From Isoetes taiwanensis (Eukaryota; Streptophyta; Lycopodiopsida; Isoetales; Isoetaceae): 64,000 nucleotides of DNA. A program made the position numbers and the translations under genes. The notes beneath the pieces were generated by a model that saw only the letters and a list, made by a program, of their open reading frames with translations, did no database searches and had not been told where the DNA came from. The stretch is taken from NCBI GenBank assembly GCA_021234155.1, contig JAJEKV010000026.1:1426001-1490000 (forward strand), written 5' to 3'. Of the stretch, positions 10,285-21,309 are shown piece by piece; positions within the stretch are counted from its first letter, which is position 1; every line of letters begins with the position of its first letter.

Positions 10285-12749
10285 ATAAATTGTATTGTCA
10301 AAACTCTGAAAAAATAGAAAAAACTAGAAACAAAAAATAAATACTACCCTTCTATATGACTCGAGATTTCTGTGACTAGTAACTGCCATACCAACATCAA
10401 TCGGGAACATTTTCCCTAGCCAATCTACTAACAACAGAATTTCAACCAGATTTTCTAGAAAAATTCCCTTCGACTCCAATACTACGCGACATGTACTTCC
10501 TCGAGCCACCTAAGACTTTGGCAAAAATTACTTACATCACTTTTCTGAGAATGGCTTGCATGAACATAAAACTTTCTGCTTTTTCATTCTCATTGTACAT
10601 GGGAAGACGTGTCAATAGACATTTGAATGTGAATTGTGTCAATTATATAAGTGATCTTGAATTAATGAAGAAGATACGAGTTCTTGGTTCATTCCTGAGT
10701 TTAGTGCAATTGATCTTTGAGTTCTTTGAGCTCATATCAATTCATAACTTTTACAACATTTTTGGCAATTATACACTAAACTGAGCCTAATTCCAAACCT
10801 AGCCACTCTTAATTGCCACTAATGGAATCTGAGTTCCTTTGGCATTTTGCAAGATGGCCCTTACAGATTTGTTGACGTAAACTACTATAACAAGAACTAC
10901 CACAGTGGAATCTCACCCTAAGTATTCGGAAGTAGAGTTGTCATAAATAACTGTCACGCTATCCCATCGTTAGCTTTTGACACATGCTTCTCTTCTATGA
11001 TACAAGCTCTTTACTGTCATAACAAATGACCATACATGTTACAACTATGGCATGAACTAATCTTACTTTTGTTATAGTCATTTTGCTGTCTTGTCCCACC
11101 TTTAGAGTTATCTCGAAGCTTCTGCTGCATAACAGCACCTCAGTACTTTTGGTACCTTCATTATCCTCCACCACAACTTTCAAATTAAAGTTGGCTAAAC
11201 CTATTGAAAATAAAAGTTCATAGATTTTTATTAGGCGAAATTTGATAAAATAAAACCCTTTAGTTATCTTCCCACTTGGCTAAAACGTAAAATTGATATG
11301 ATATGAAATTTTATATTGGCGAAATTTTCTTGGTTAGTGGCTAAAGTGCAACTATTTAACTTCAAATTCTAAGCACTCATTACCACATGAATGACAAATG
11401 ATTCAATATGCTTTCATTCCAGAACAATAACAAAGATTCAAAGTACAATTCATATGGAGCAAACAATACCATTTGAGGGAACACACATATTTATGTCGGG
11501 GTCAAATGCATCCAAATGGTTAACTTGGTGCATATAGCCCTTTACGATCAACAATTGCAAGAATAAACACTATTACTTAGAGCTTAAAATGCTCACTACA
11601 TAACATTCTTCATAATCTTTAACCGAAAAAACTTAAAGATTCACGTTCATTATAAATCAAAGCATGATTGATATAGCTAATGGCGACTCCTAAATTAAAG
11701 AGGTCCTTGAATAGATTCAACATGGCTATTTGAATTGATCAGGATGAACCGAATCAGCTTCAGAGAAGGCGATTTAGCATGCCATGATGCAGCCAATTTT
11801 GGCTAATCTCTAGGCGTCCAAAATTTTTTCCTTCTTGGAATGGCTAAATTATTTTTTTCCTTAGAAAATGATCTTTGTTAACTTTAGCCACAAAATTTGA
11901 CTAAAGGTTTAAAAAATAGCCATTTGGCGAATTTTAGCCACTCTTTAATACCCTGATTGCAAACACAATAGGAGGACAGGATGGATCATTTGCTAGAGGA
12001 GACTACGAGTTTGTGCACGTGTTACTGTAATTAATAATTTGGCCAAATCCTTATCTTATCTGGCCAAATCCTTGGTTCCTTAAATATGTAAATGTAGATT
12101 GCAACGGTATGCATCTGTCTCTAGTTGCTTTATTTTTGTCGTACAGGTGATATTTTCTCACCATTCTGCTTGCATACATAACTTTCTCAACTTTAGACAT
12201 TTGAAACATCTACAGTACTTTAATTTCAGCATACCATGGTAGTAAAGGTATTACAGAAGTTTATATGAAATGGTGTTCACAATGTTCCAAAGTTCATACA
12301 GCTTGAAAGAAAAGTGAATGCTTCAAAATTTATTGCTATGAGAATGACAAACATCATCATTTGGATCACCTAGAAGTTGTCATTTACTGGCAAGATCAGG
12401 ATATCATAGATTGTGCTAGGAAGAGGATATAACATTGCATGCTCTTATACATGTTATATCTCAAATTTCTCAACCCTCTACCACATTGTTTTGTTGAAGG
12501 TAGCATTTGAGGAGAAGCAAAAGACCAGGTTCTTGCAAGAATCGGCTTCGTAATAAGGGAAAAATGCAAGAAGATTTGTGGAGATTTTGCCAAAGGTCTA
12601 GATAAACTTGTGGCTGTGTAAGTGAGGTTAAATTGGAAACCAATTGCTAAGAGGACAATTGCACAACAGGCAAAATTCTAGCCAAGGCTATTTTGGAAAG
12701 AGAAATGTTCGCGGCCGCCGCGATAAATTTCTTGTCTAAACATATATAA
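10285..12749. other. Spacer between inverted arms, no gene seen
   Basis: AT-rich sequence with only short, domain-free reading frames on both strands. I found no tRNA, repeat array or transposon end that I would defend. Confidence 0.5.
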
Positions 12750-12815
12750 GGACACGTGTAAGTCTTCCTTTTAAAAAAGGACTTAAAAAAAGGGCAAAGC
12801 CATTAATACCGATCG
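12750..12815 (-). repeat. Inverted copy of the repeat at 498-565
   Basis: In reverse complement it reads TATTAATGGCTTTGCCC, a T-run, then GAAGACTTACACGTGTC, with a few mismatches to 498-565. It adjoins GCGGCCGCCGCGATAA at 12713, whose left part (GAGAAATGTTCGCGG) recurs at about 15705 and 15760. It is probably a transposon end. Confidence 0.5.
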
Positions 12816-13042
12816 GATAAGCTGCAGTCATATATCATTGCTGCTGCTGCATCGTCCCCTATCTGGTCGGATAGGATAAGTAGTGCCAGGGAAGGCCAAG
12901 ATCTCATGGGAATATGAGCTTCATCTCCAGATGCTGCTATGATGAATGGGCGACCTCCTGGCAGTGTCGGTTTGAATCTCCGACTCCGGCAGTTATGTCT
13001 CCAGGCGTGATCGTGAAGAAAAACAGAGTAATAGGGAAGTCA

Positions 13043-13213
13043 TGAGTCAAGAGATAAATCAAAATCCTTGGGGCCTCAAGCTCCTGCTACGGCTGAACCG
13101 CAAGCTCCAAGCAGAAAAAGCTTTGGCTCTAATTTGAATCGTGCATTTAAGCATTTCACTCTTCTGAACATAACCAATGATCCTGTTCTTCTTCCTCGTA
13201 TTGCCCTCATGGT
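13043..13213 (+). other. Possible orphan exon
   Basis: An open frame from ATGAGTCAAGAG reads MSQEINQNPWGPQAPAT and continues through a Pro/Gln-rich part to LLPRIALM, stopping exactly at a GTAAGT splice donor (13213/13214). It could be an exon of the STOP1-like relic downstream, but I cannot align it to the family. Low confidence. Confidence 0.25.
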
Positions 13214-13995
13214 AAGTATTGCACATAGTTGAATCAAATATGTAGAATATGTTTCATTTTTCATTTCTTTGCTCAAAGATGCTTTTTTGTCCTAGATCAA
13301 AGCCCCAATTCATTGGCATGGTCTTCCTTCTGCCAATTATTAGCGCAAGAATTGAGTGTCTACTTTGCAACCGGAACTTGGGGTTTTCAACCTTTTCATG
13401 GTTCTTGAAACTATTAGCTCATATATTGCAACACCCAAACGCATGTAGTTATTATATATTGCAGATCAAAATATAACTAGCACATGCTTCATGCAGATTA
13501 TGCTCAGTATTCTGGTTGCATTGCCTACCTTTCTACTTTGTGTGTGTGTTTTTTTTTTAAATTCTTGCTTCGATTTTGAGTTGGAGGCGATTATCCCCTT
13601 CTGATGTGTTTTGTTTCCATGGGGAATCCCGGTGTTGTCACAGAGCTTAGCAGGGTTGGGTGAGCCCAGCTTATGCCTACATATTTATTTCTTCCGTTAG
13701 CTCAGATATGGCTTATTATTATGTTTTTGATGCAGATTAGAATCGCTTGAAGCTTAACATTTTTGTGGTAAAAACTCTGTAATTAGCCTATTATCTATAG
13801 GGGGCTTTATGCATCTACAGAGTCGAAATGATGGCTCTCTCATGTTCTGGTTCATGGGTCTTCAAATTTTGCTGGTAATCCCCAAAGCCAGGCTGTGCGA
13901 GTAACAGTGTTGGCGCACATGGTGCTTTAGCAAGGCACACATGATAGTGGAAGAGAAAACCATGACATGCAAAGATCTGCAGCAGCTACAAATGG

Positions 13996-14822
13996 TGGAA
14001 CTGAAGATGTAGACTCCGGGACAGGTTCCAGGGAAGATGAGGATGATGGATGATGGAGAAACAGAAGACTTAGTTCCAGGGACCTATGACCTGGTAGAGA
14101 TGAATGCAGTTGAGATTCTTGCTGAACATACTCACTTTTGTGATATTTGTGGCAAGGGATTCAAGCGAGATGCCAATCTACGGATGCACATGAGAGGTCA
14201 CGGTGATGAATATAAAACTGCAGTAGCTCTTGCAAGATAGATACTCACAGGATCCATCTTTAGTCAGACCAAGACGATATTCTTGCCCTTATGTAGGATG
14301 TAAAAGGAATAAAAAAAACACAAGAAGTTCCAGCCTCTTAAGACTGTATTATGTGTAAAGAATCACTATATGTCCAAAATCACTAACATGTGGCAACTGT
14401 AAAAGCAAAAAGTTTGCAGTAGTAGCTGATCTGAAGACACATGAGAAGCATTGTGGGCGTGAAAAGTGGTTGTGCTCATGTTGAACAACATTTTCAAGGA
14501 AAGACAAACTTCTAGGGCGTATTGGCTTATTTCAGCGTCATAAGCCTGCACTGCCACTCCATGAAATGGAGGGATCTGTCAACCCAGGAGATACAGCGGG
14601 AAATCTAGGGGCTTGCAATGGAAATGAAGGTCCAGCAGTTGAACCAATGGATGAAAGTGGCTTCAGTTCACCTAAGGCCATGAAATCTGTCAAGGGGAGT
14701 GATGAGAAAATGATATCATCGTCCGACAGTCCAAGATCCAGGTCTTCTTTACAGGTGCAGGGAGAACTTCTCTGTGGCAAGGTCTTTTCTCTGAAAACTT
14801 TTTGGAGAATGAGTCAGAGCTG
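13996..14822 (+). pseudogene. STOP1-like: STOP1-type C2H2 zinc-finger protein, degenerate
   Basis: STOP1/ART1 proteins are plant nuclear C2H2 factors controlling tolerance to low pH and aluminium. The relic keeps the acidic leader ([20 protein letters not shown]) and the first finger ([22 protein letters not shown]-x2-C-x12-H-x3-H, 14139-14201). After a stop it continues, in shifted frames, with [67 protein letters not shown] and a poorly conserved tail ending at 14822. I count at least two in-frame stops and two frameshifts. Order and content match the family along most of its C-terminal half, and no intron is visible, as in the compact STOP1 coding region. A dead gene. Confidence 0.75.
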
Positions 14823-15430
14823 ATTGGGTAATTTGATCAATTCAGAATGCAACTGATATTACATGTAAAGTTGATTAAGTTTGCAAGTTTTGAACCTTTT
14901 GAAGGAAATGTCCATGAGCTACAATGGCAAAAGCACGGGCTTCAAAATGCTACTGGACTAAAGAAGCAAGGAAACATCTTGGCTACAAGTGACCTCAGAG
15001 GCATTCATAATAAAGTTGAAGAACGGTACTATGGAAGGAAAATGCTTTGCCTGGTATATTTAATGCATACTTCTAACGTATTAGGAGGTTGAAGGAATAT
15101 CTGAACTGATCCTAACACATCCTTTTTTGCAGCTCCTTTCCTCAGTTGATGTCAACACATTTGCAAGAATCTGGTGTGCTACATTTTGCAGGTTCTTTCA
15201 GTTATTGGTATGCTGTAAGAGTTGCATAGGTTCTAATGCTGCAATCGGTGGTAGCATCTCGACATGGTGATAAGAGAATAGCATGTACATAAAGTTGTTA
15301 GCAATAACGTCTTTCATTTTGGCAAAAATATAAACCTACTGCAACTTATAGGGAACACGAGCCTAAACAAAAAGGGAACTGTATTCTAATAAGATTTAAT
15401 CATTTGTCTATTATTATCAACTTTGGTTCA
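14823..15430. other. Flank of STOP1 relic, nothing recognisable
   Basis: Short open frames (for example 14847-15092) have no family features. They may be decayed 3' sequence of the STOP1-like gene. Confidence 0.35.
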
Positions 15431-15441
15431 AGGGTAGAACA

Positions 15442-15630
15442 CAACATGGCAACTGGATCGACGATTCTGCCTCCGGAATGGAAAGCGGCACAGCAATTCC
15501 GCTCAAGTGGTCACCTGCAGGTAAGAACCAAGCAAAACTCCCAGTTGCCATGTTGTGGTGGCCTGGAAGTTGGTCGCGGATTCCAGACCCGCTCCCGGCT
15601 CCCGCCGGTCGCGGGGCCCCTGGAATCCGC
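15442..15630. repeat. GC-rich block with two nested inverted repeats
   Basis: CAACATGGCAACTGG (15442-15456) is the exact complement of CCAGTTGCCATGTTG (15541-15555). Inside the adjoining GC-rich part, GCGGATTCCAG (15576-15586) pairs with CTGGAATCCGC (15620-15630). The block stands out from AT-rich surroundings and looks like a foldback or transposon fragment. No protein match. Confidence 0.55.
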
Positions 15631-15671
15631 TTCCCACATTCCATGCCGCCATACAAGAACACGGGCATAAT

Positions 15672-15775
15672 CATGGGTTCAACTCACACTTGAGTCGGTA
15701 AAGAGAAATGTTCGCAGTGGCCAAGGTCATGGGTTCAACTCACACTTGAGTCAGTAAAGAGAAATGTTCGCGGTG
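15672..15775 (+). repeat. Two tandem copies of a ~55-bp unit with a B-box-like motif
   Basis: Each unit carries TCATGGGTTCAACTCACAC and AGTAAAGAGAAATGTTCGC. GGGTTCAACTC resembles a Pol III B box, so a tRNA-derived SINE fragment is possible, but I cannot find a matching A box at the right spacing. Confidence 0.5.
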
Positions 15776-16497
15776 GCGATAAGGGATTGAATGTCCCATT
15801 CATACTTTTGATTTTTATAAATGCATTTAAATTCAATGTTATTTTGATTAGAAATGAGAATTCAAAACTTGTTGTAAGATTAAAGAAACTAATTGTTCAA
15901 TGTGTTTTTTACGAGATTTGACAAATGAATAGAAATAAAATGGGCTTAAGAAGATGTACTACATGGAAATAATCCAAGGAGAGTTTGTATGATATCTATT
16001 TATTGAGATTGGTGCTTTCGACATGTGATTTTTTTTTTTAATCTTTTTGGATGCTAACAATGTGGGGTTTTTCCAAGATGAAAAAAAAAGGAATCTCAAC
16101 TGCTCCTCAGTAGACTCAACAATTCGCCATACTAGGCTTGAAATTGCAATTGGAATCTTATGGATGTGACGACATGGAGAACCCATAGACTGCTTATCTC
16201 ATGTGGCTTGTTCTTTACCCTTCTTTACTACCAATAGTAGATTGTCTGATAGCAATAATACCAATTTAGCTAAAGAATATGGCAGAGTTCTGACTCTCTT
16301 CAGATGTTTACTTCCAAGGCACATTCTAACCTCAATATTTAGGCAAATCAATCTTATCTATTGAAATCTATTCTAATATATTGTAATCGTGGATTCACTT
16401 TTTATCTCAATATAACAAGCAAAACTTTACAGCTATCTACTTATTAAATTAGAATTTTCCGGTTTTCTACTTATTAAATTAGGATTTTCCGGTTTGG
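15775..16497 (+). repeat. Direct repeat D1 (matches 21310-21955)
   Basis: About 0.7 kb from AAGGGATTGAATGTC to TTTTCCGGTTTGGC is shared with the region just 3' of the right-arm Ole e 1-like gene, in the same orientation, with scattered substitutions and indels. It is the third kind of duplication in this block, beyond the inverted arms. It has no coding content. Confidence 0.8.
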
Positions 16498-16909
16498 CTG
16501 AATTTTTTTTTGTTTTTTTAAAGACAATTTCCTAAGGTTTTGAGGGTTTTTTATTGCAGGAAATTTTCCCCAATATTGCAAAAATTGAGAAAGAACTTTT
16601 CGTATGATTTCTGGCTTGGGGTTTTTGAAATGGATCTCTTCACCAAATTGGAAGGATTGAGGGCATAGACGGCATGCTAGGCATGTGGAAAACACAAATA
16701 GTATTTGTTTTTCTCACCTCTGTGAATATGGTGCACCGACTTGAGCTTTATTCAGTATTTTTTGCAGCATGCCATGACCTTGGCTTTGGCATTATCCTTC
16801 GTCAGTGCCGCAAAATCCTAGTGATACTGCTATGTCGTTATTTTACTTATTTAGTTATTTTAATTAATATTATAAAATGCTTCTAATCTGTATTTTGTTT
16901 CTTAGGAAT

Positions 16910-17820
16910 GAAACCAGAAACTAAAGCTGCAAAGGTGATTGAAGATGGTAGTTGTTTGAGTCTAGGTCACAGAAAACGTTGACATTTAGGGAAAGAAAAC
17001 GTTTTTTGCACGTGCGGAACTAAACCCTATAAAGACGCAAAAAAATACACGTATTTTTCTCTAACTTTTTCGGCCAACGTTCCGGTCGGCAACAAAAACA
17101 GGCGACTTTTTTGAGCCATTTTTGCCCCGTTAGGATTTCCTTCTCCATTACCCATATCTCAACGGAGTTCTCGCCAGATTTAGGTGGACAGGTGTAACAG
17201 TAGGCCATTAACATCCATAAAATCTGAACTGCAAGACGATTCATGGCAGGAATCAAAAAATATATGCCTGCACACTCTAATTTGTTTCACACTAATTCTG
17301 TGATAAACTGTGATAAACAATGTCTATGTCAAGAGTTTTTATGTCTAAGTATGCCTAAGTTTTTGGAATTTCTCTCTCAAATCAAAGTTCTTCCTGTCAA
17401 ATGTATCAGATCTCTATGAGAATTTCTATGCAATGAAATATCATGTCTTTTTTCCGGTAAGAAATTCTGGCAGCATTTTCTTTACGTTTTTCATTCTAAC
17501 CCAGAAAGAAAACGTTTTTTCCACGTTTTCAAAAGGCTCAAATAAAAACCATGAAAACGTTTTTTGTGACCTAGGTTTGAGTAAGAGTGACATGAAGGCT
17601 GTTGTTGCTCGACCTTCAAGTGACCTAGATGATGATTTTTTTCGATAACATTTCTTTGGAGGAACTTGCTAGACAGAATCAGAGATTGAGGAGAGCTTTT
17701 AATTTGAATGTTGACATTGGTTCTACTAGTATCACAGGTGGAACCTTTAGCAACTGCATAATTCTTCCTGGAGGTGGCAACTTCGATCTAGGAGAACTTG
17801 TCAAGAAGATATTGAAATGA
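16910..17820 (+). pseudogene. Unrecognised gene, last exon split by a MITE
   Basis: After an acceptor-like TTTCTTAG the frame reads MKPETKAAKVIEDGSCLS (16910-16961). It resumes without a frame break after the 613-bp MITE as KSDMKAVVARPSSDLDDDF (from 17583). An extra T in a T-run at about 17640 shifts the frame, which then reads DNISLEELARQNQRLRRAF and ends GELVKKILK-stop at 17820. The left-arm copy has the shorter T-run but a different lesion nearby. I do not recognise the family. Confidence 0.55.
16962..17574. mobile_element. hAT-like MITE (613 bp) with 8-bp target duplication
   Basis: The terminal inverted repeats are CTAGGTCACAGAAAACGTT on the left and, on the right, the complement of AACGTTTTTTGTGACCTAG (one mismatch in 19). 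They are flanked by GTTTGAGT at 16954-16961 and 17575-17582. An 8-bp duplication is typical of hAT elements. AAAACGTTTTTT-type motifs recur near both ends and could be transposase-binding sites. There is no transposase. It lies inside an open exon. Confidence 0.85.
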
Positions 17821-18010
17821 CAACAAATGATGTTTAATGACAGTGCAGTGACTTTGGTTCTGCTGTGCTGCTTTGTTTTCGGTGTGAATTTTGAATCTTT
17901 CATCAAGTATTTTGAGAATTTGGATGAACTTGCAAATGTAAACTTTGAATTGTAAATGGAAATCCAAACTTTTTAAATTGCTCAATTTTAATTACTTGTT
18001 GTATTGACAT

Positions 18011-18014
<4 letters not shown>

Positions 18015-18051
<37 letters not shown>

Positions 18052-18325
18052 AAGGCAAGGATCTGTATTGTATTCAAAGGATAAACATTTTACATACATA
18101 CAGTTGAGTCCAGAGCTACTACCACTTCTCTAATCCATGAGTAGTAGTCTAGACTCTGGGCCAGTACTATTAGCACAACTCTCAACTTCTTCTCCGTAGG
18201 ATACTACAGGAGAGAAGGACTAAATTCCTAGACCCAGAATGACACAAGTAGGGCCAGTTACTAAACAAGAACAACCCGGCCTCTTCTCCAATTGGGTACT
18301 ATGGGAGCAAAGCTCTTGTCAATGG
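18015..18325 (-). mobile_element. 5'-truncated LINE 3' fragment with poly(A) tail
   Basis: An insert bounded by the 14-bp target duplication GTATTGACATTCTT (18001-18014 and 18326-18339). On the minus strand it ends in a long poly(A), seen as the T-run at about 18015-18050. It has no tRNA-like A or B box, so a truncated LINE is more likely than a SINE. The left arm has the empty site once, at 9688-9701, which proves the insertion is younger than the inverted duplication. Confidence 0.85.
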
Positions 18326-18689
18326 GTATTGACATTCTTAACTATATTCTGGAGTGCATTTTGGGCTTCATTCTAAAATGCAATCTGGAGTACATTCTGC
18401 ATTGTATTCTAAAAGATAAGTTGTCCACACAATTCTTTAGTGTAGTGCAATTTTAGTCCACTTTCTGGGATAGAAACAATGACACGCGTCACCTCGGGGG
18501 TTAGAGATGGGAGCAAAATGTCAGCTAAGCTAAGAGAACTTTCCGATATCCTTAGTTCCACTTGGTTCGACCAGTTTGTTCTACTTGGTATAAAAGCAAT
18601 TCAAACGTGATGTGTTGTTGACATAAAAGCAATTAAAATGTGGTGTGTTGTTGACCCTCCAGAGTATTTTCCTTCCATTAAACCCATCA

Positions 18690-19756
18690 AACAGTTGTCC
18701 ACATAAGGCTTAAGAAGCAGATGTTCCTCACCTCAAGGCAAAGAAGAGTAGAGATATGGCCTTCCAAGGATTTGAGCAGTGCCATGGTCTTCAAAGATTT
18801 GAAGATTGCCTATAACCACGTTCTTTTCCGCATTGAATGGTAAGGGATTTGTGCAAAAATATAACAGAAGGTAGTAAACAATAAAAACGACACTCTCATT
18901 AAACGTGGATGTCAATCAATTTCATTCGAGAATGTGTTTCATTTTCTCATTAGGAAAGAGCATTTCTTATGTCCAACTGTTTTACAGAACTGAGCATAAA
19001 ACAACTTCTAGAAACCGAAAAGCACTGTAAATTTGAACTGTTAAATCGAACTGGACAACAAAGAGGAGGAATGTTATGTCTACATATTAAGAACAAAAAT
19101 GCATAAGTTAGAGCTTGGAGATGGGACGGCATGATGTATTAAGAAAAGAAAGCTTAAGAGAAATTAGCTTCACAACTTTAACTGCCTAAGAATTGCAAAC
19201 CAAGCACGCTGCCATTGCTAGCAAAAAAATCTCATTTTGGCATGGCTGAAATGCTCATAAGTAATTGCTGGCTCAAGAAACATCTAGGAACTCTTAAAGC
19301 TGCGTTGCAGGATAATAATTCCCTTGAAATACTAACAAAAGGATTGTGCTTATCACTTCACTACAGATAAAAGCTTCGGCTTGCAAAAGGAAATGACAAT
19401 CTGTAGAAATGTTACAGAAAGTATATTTAAGAAGCCACACTTGGAACTGGGAGAAATTTAGGAAAAAATCAAAATTCCTAAGAGGCACCCAAAATGAAAT
19501 CTAGAATCCTAATGTTAAAATCAAGCGCCAGTAAGCTTAGATAACCATAAAAAGATGACGAAGCTGCATCTAAGAAAAAGGGAAAATTTCCCAGGTCATT
19601 TGCCAGGAGCAAGGCACCGTTTGGATTGGATAAAAAAAATTCATCTTGCACAGGAACTTTCTAATCTCAGCAGTCTTAGAAAATTTGGCCACCTGGATAA
19701 ACCATGCAAATTTGAAATAAACGGTCCCACTATTTAGGCAAGGCGTCCTAGAGGCA
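18690..19756 (+). repeat. Upstream region of the Ole e 1-like gene, copy C
   Basis: Reverse-complement match to copies A (2372-3420) and B (5081-6063). As the direct 5' neighbour of the intact gene it is the best candidate for the functional promoter. I cannot pick a TATA box with confidence. Confidence 0.75.
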
Positions 19757-21174
19757 ATGCTAGGCATGGCTTCGAACAGCAACAGCATCGATATGGTGCT
19801 AACAATTTTCATGGCCTTTAATCTGATCATTGTCGGAATTGCTGCAGCTGTTAGAGATCTGCCCAATTCAGTGCCAAATCTGGTGTGGGGTTATGCAATC
19901 TGTGATCGGTGCAAGGAGATGGCCGTCACTGCTAAGTCTACTTCTATTTCGGGTAAGCTTTCCAAATCTATTCCCGTGTCCTAAACCTAATCTTCTATGT
20001 GTCCAAATTTATTCCCAATCTTCTATGCGTCTGAATGTTGGAAATACATCTTTCTTTATTTTCAGGTTTGAACATTGTTGTGGAATGCTTGGATGATAAG
20101 GGAGCGCTAGAATTTTCAGCATCAAACAGCACAGATGAGAAAGGATCTTTTATGTTGCACTTACCGGAATCCATAGCCAGATCTCACATTTCAGTTGCTA
20201 GATGCTCTGCAAAGGTTTTGCATATCCCTTCTGAATGCAACATAAGCACTATCTATACCCCGCCATCTCTTGCCCTCCAATATGCACAAACTGGCCAGCA
20301 GTTCTATGGCATAGGTCCATTTGTCTACCAGCCAGATCAGCCACATTCTTCCTGTTTCACCCAACAGAACAATCAAAACCCTGAATCAAATGACGCAAAT
20401 CAAGCATACCAGAGCTATGGCTATCCCTATGCTGCAGCAGCCGGATCATACCGTCAAAACTTATATGCATATCCAGCAAATTATTACGCGAACCCGTTGG
20501 GGCTGAATGCATATAGCCAATATGGAGCCTCTGCAGGAGATGTGATGCAAGGATATGGATATGGAGCAGAAAATTATCATTACAATGGCGATTATGGCTC
20601 TCTGGCACAGAATCAGAATTTGTTGAATGAGGAGTTGGTGAATCAATATGGAGCAGCATTTGGAAATCAACATGGAGCAGGATTTGGACCTGGGATAAAT
20701 ATCAAGGTGAAGGTAAAAGGTGGATGTTGTGGTGCCGGAACTCCGTTTAGCATTCCTAGCATTTCCATACCTAGAATACCCAACATCAATATTCCTGGAA
20801 TTAACGTTCCTCCTTTACCCAATGTAAACCTGCCACGTATACCTAGCATCAACATTCCTGGAATTAATATTCCTGGCTTGCCTAACGTTAATTTTCCAAA
20901 CATTCCTGGAATTAATATCCCTGGCTTGCCTAATTTCCAAATCCCTACTATCACCATCCCAATCCCTGGATCTCCACCAATTCAAATCCCTGGATTTCCT
21001 TTCTTTGTTCCACGTCAAGCTCCCGAATCTCCTCCTATTCAAAGTCCTGGATTTCCTAGCGTCACTTTCCCTGGAGTGCCACCCAACTCGAGTCGACCAA
21101 GTTCACCACCCAGCCCGAGCACTCAACAGTCACCTGCTCCTCCTTCCTCTCCAGCTCCTCCTTCCTCTCCATGA
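19757..21174 (+). CDS. Ole e 1-like domain protein with IPxI-repeat and Pro/Ser-rich tail
   Basis: Two exons: 19757-19952 (donor GTAAGC) and 20066-21174 (acceptor TTCAG), joining in phase to restore SISGLNI. The N-terminus has a hydrophobic secretion signal (MVLTIFMAFNLIIVGIAAA). The Pollen Ole e 1 / extensin-like domain follows (VWGYAICDRC, VVECLDDKG, a conserved Cys in VARCSAK). A Tyr/Asn/Gly-rich middle comes next, then a long run of IPGIN-, LPNVN- and IPSI-type repeats, and a PPSP-rich extensin-like end. The expected role is a secreted structural or arabinogalactan-type cell-wall protein. MLGMAS gives two candidate ATGs; the second (19766) would place the signal peptide more conventionally. 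This is the only intact protein-coding gene I would defend here. Its mirrored paralog at 1045-2371 is damaged. Confidence 0.8.
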
Positions 21175-21309
21175 TGACCTCTTTCACTTGTAGTCGTGAG
21201 GATTTGCTTCTCTTCAATTTTGATTCATCATGCTTTAGAGAACGGTTTCTATTGACCCCATGTGATATTATTAAAGAAGTGGGCAAAGTGATTTGAATTT
21301 TTACTCCTT

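Larger units (their letters stand above)
17583..21290 (+). repeat. Right arm of the large inverted duplication
   Basis: It holds, in order, the 3' end of an unknown gene, spacer, LINE fragment (inserted), upstream region, intact Ole e 1-like gene and 3' flank. It is the less damaged arm and serves as the reference for insertions in the left arm. Confidence 0.8.

Noticed and set aside
18015-18325. SINE
   Set aside because: Neither A box nor B box is present near the 5' end; a poly(A)-tailed, 5'-truncated LINE explains it better.
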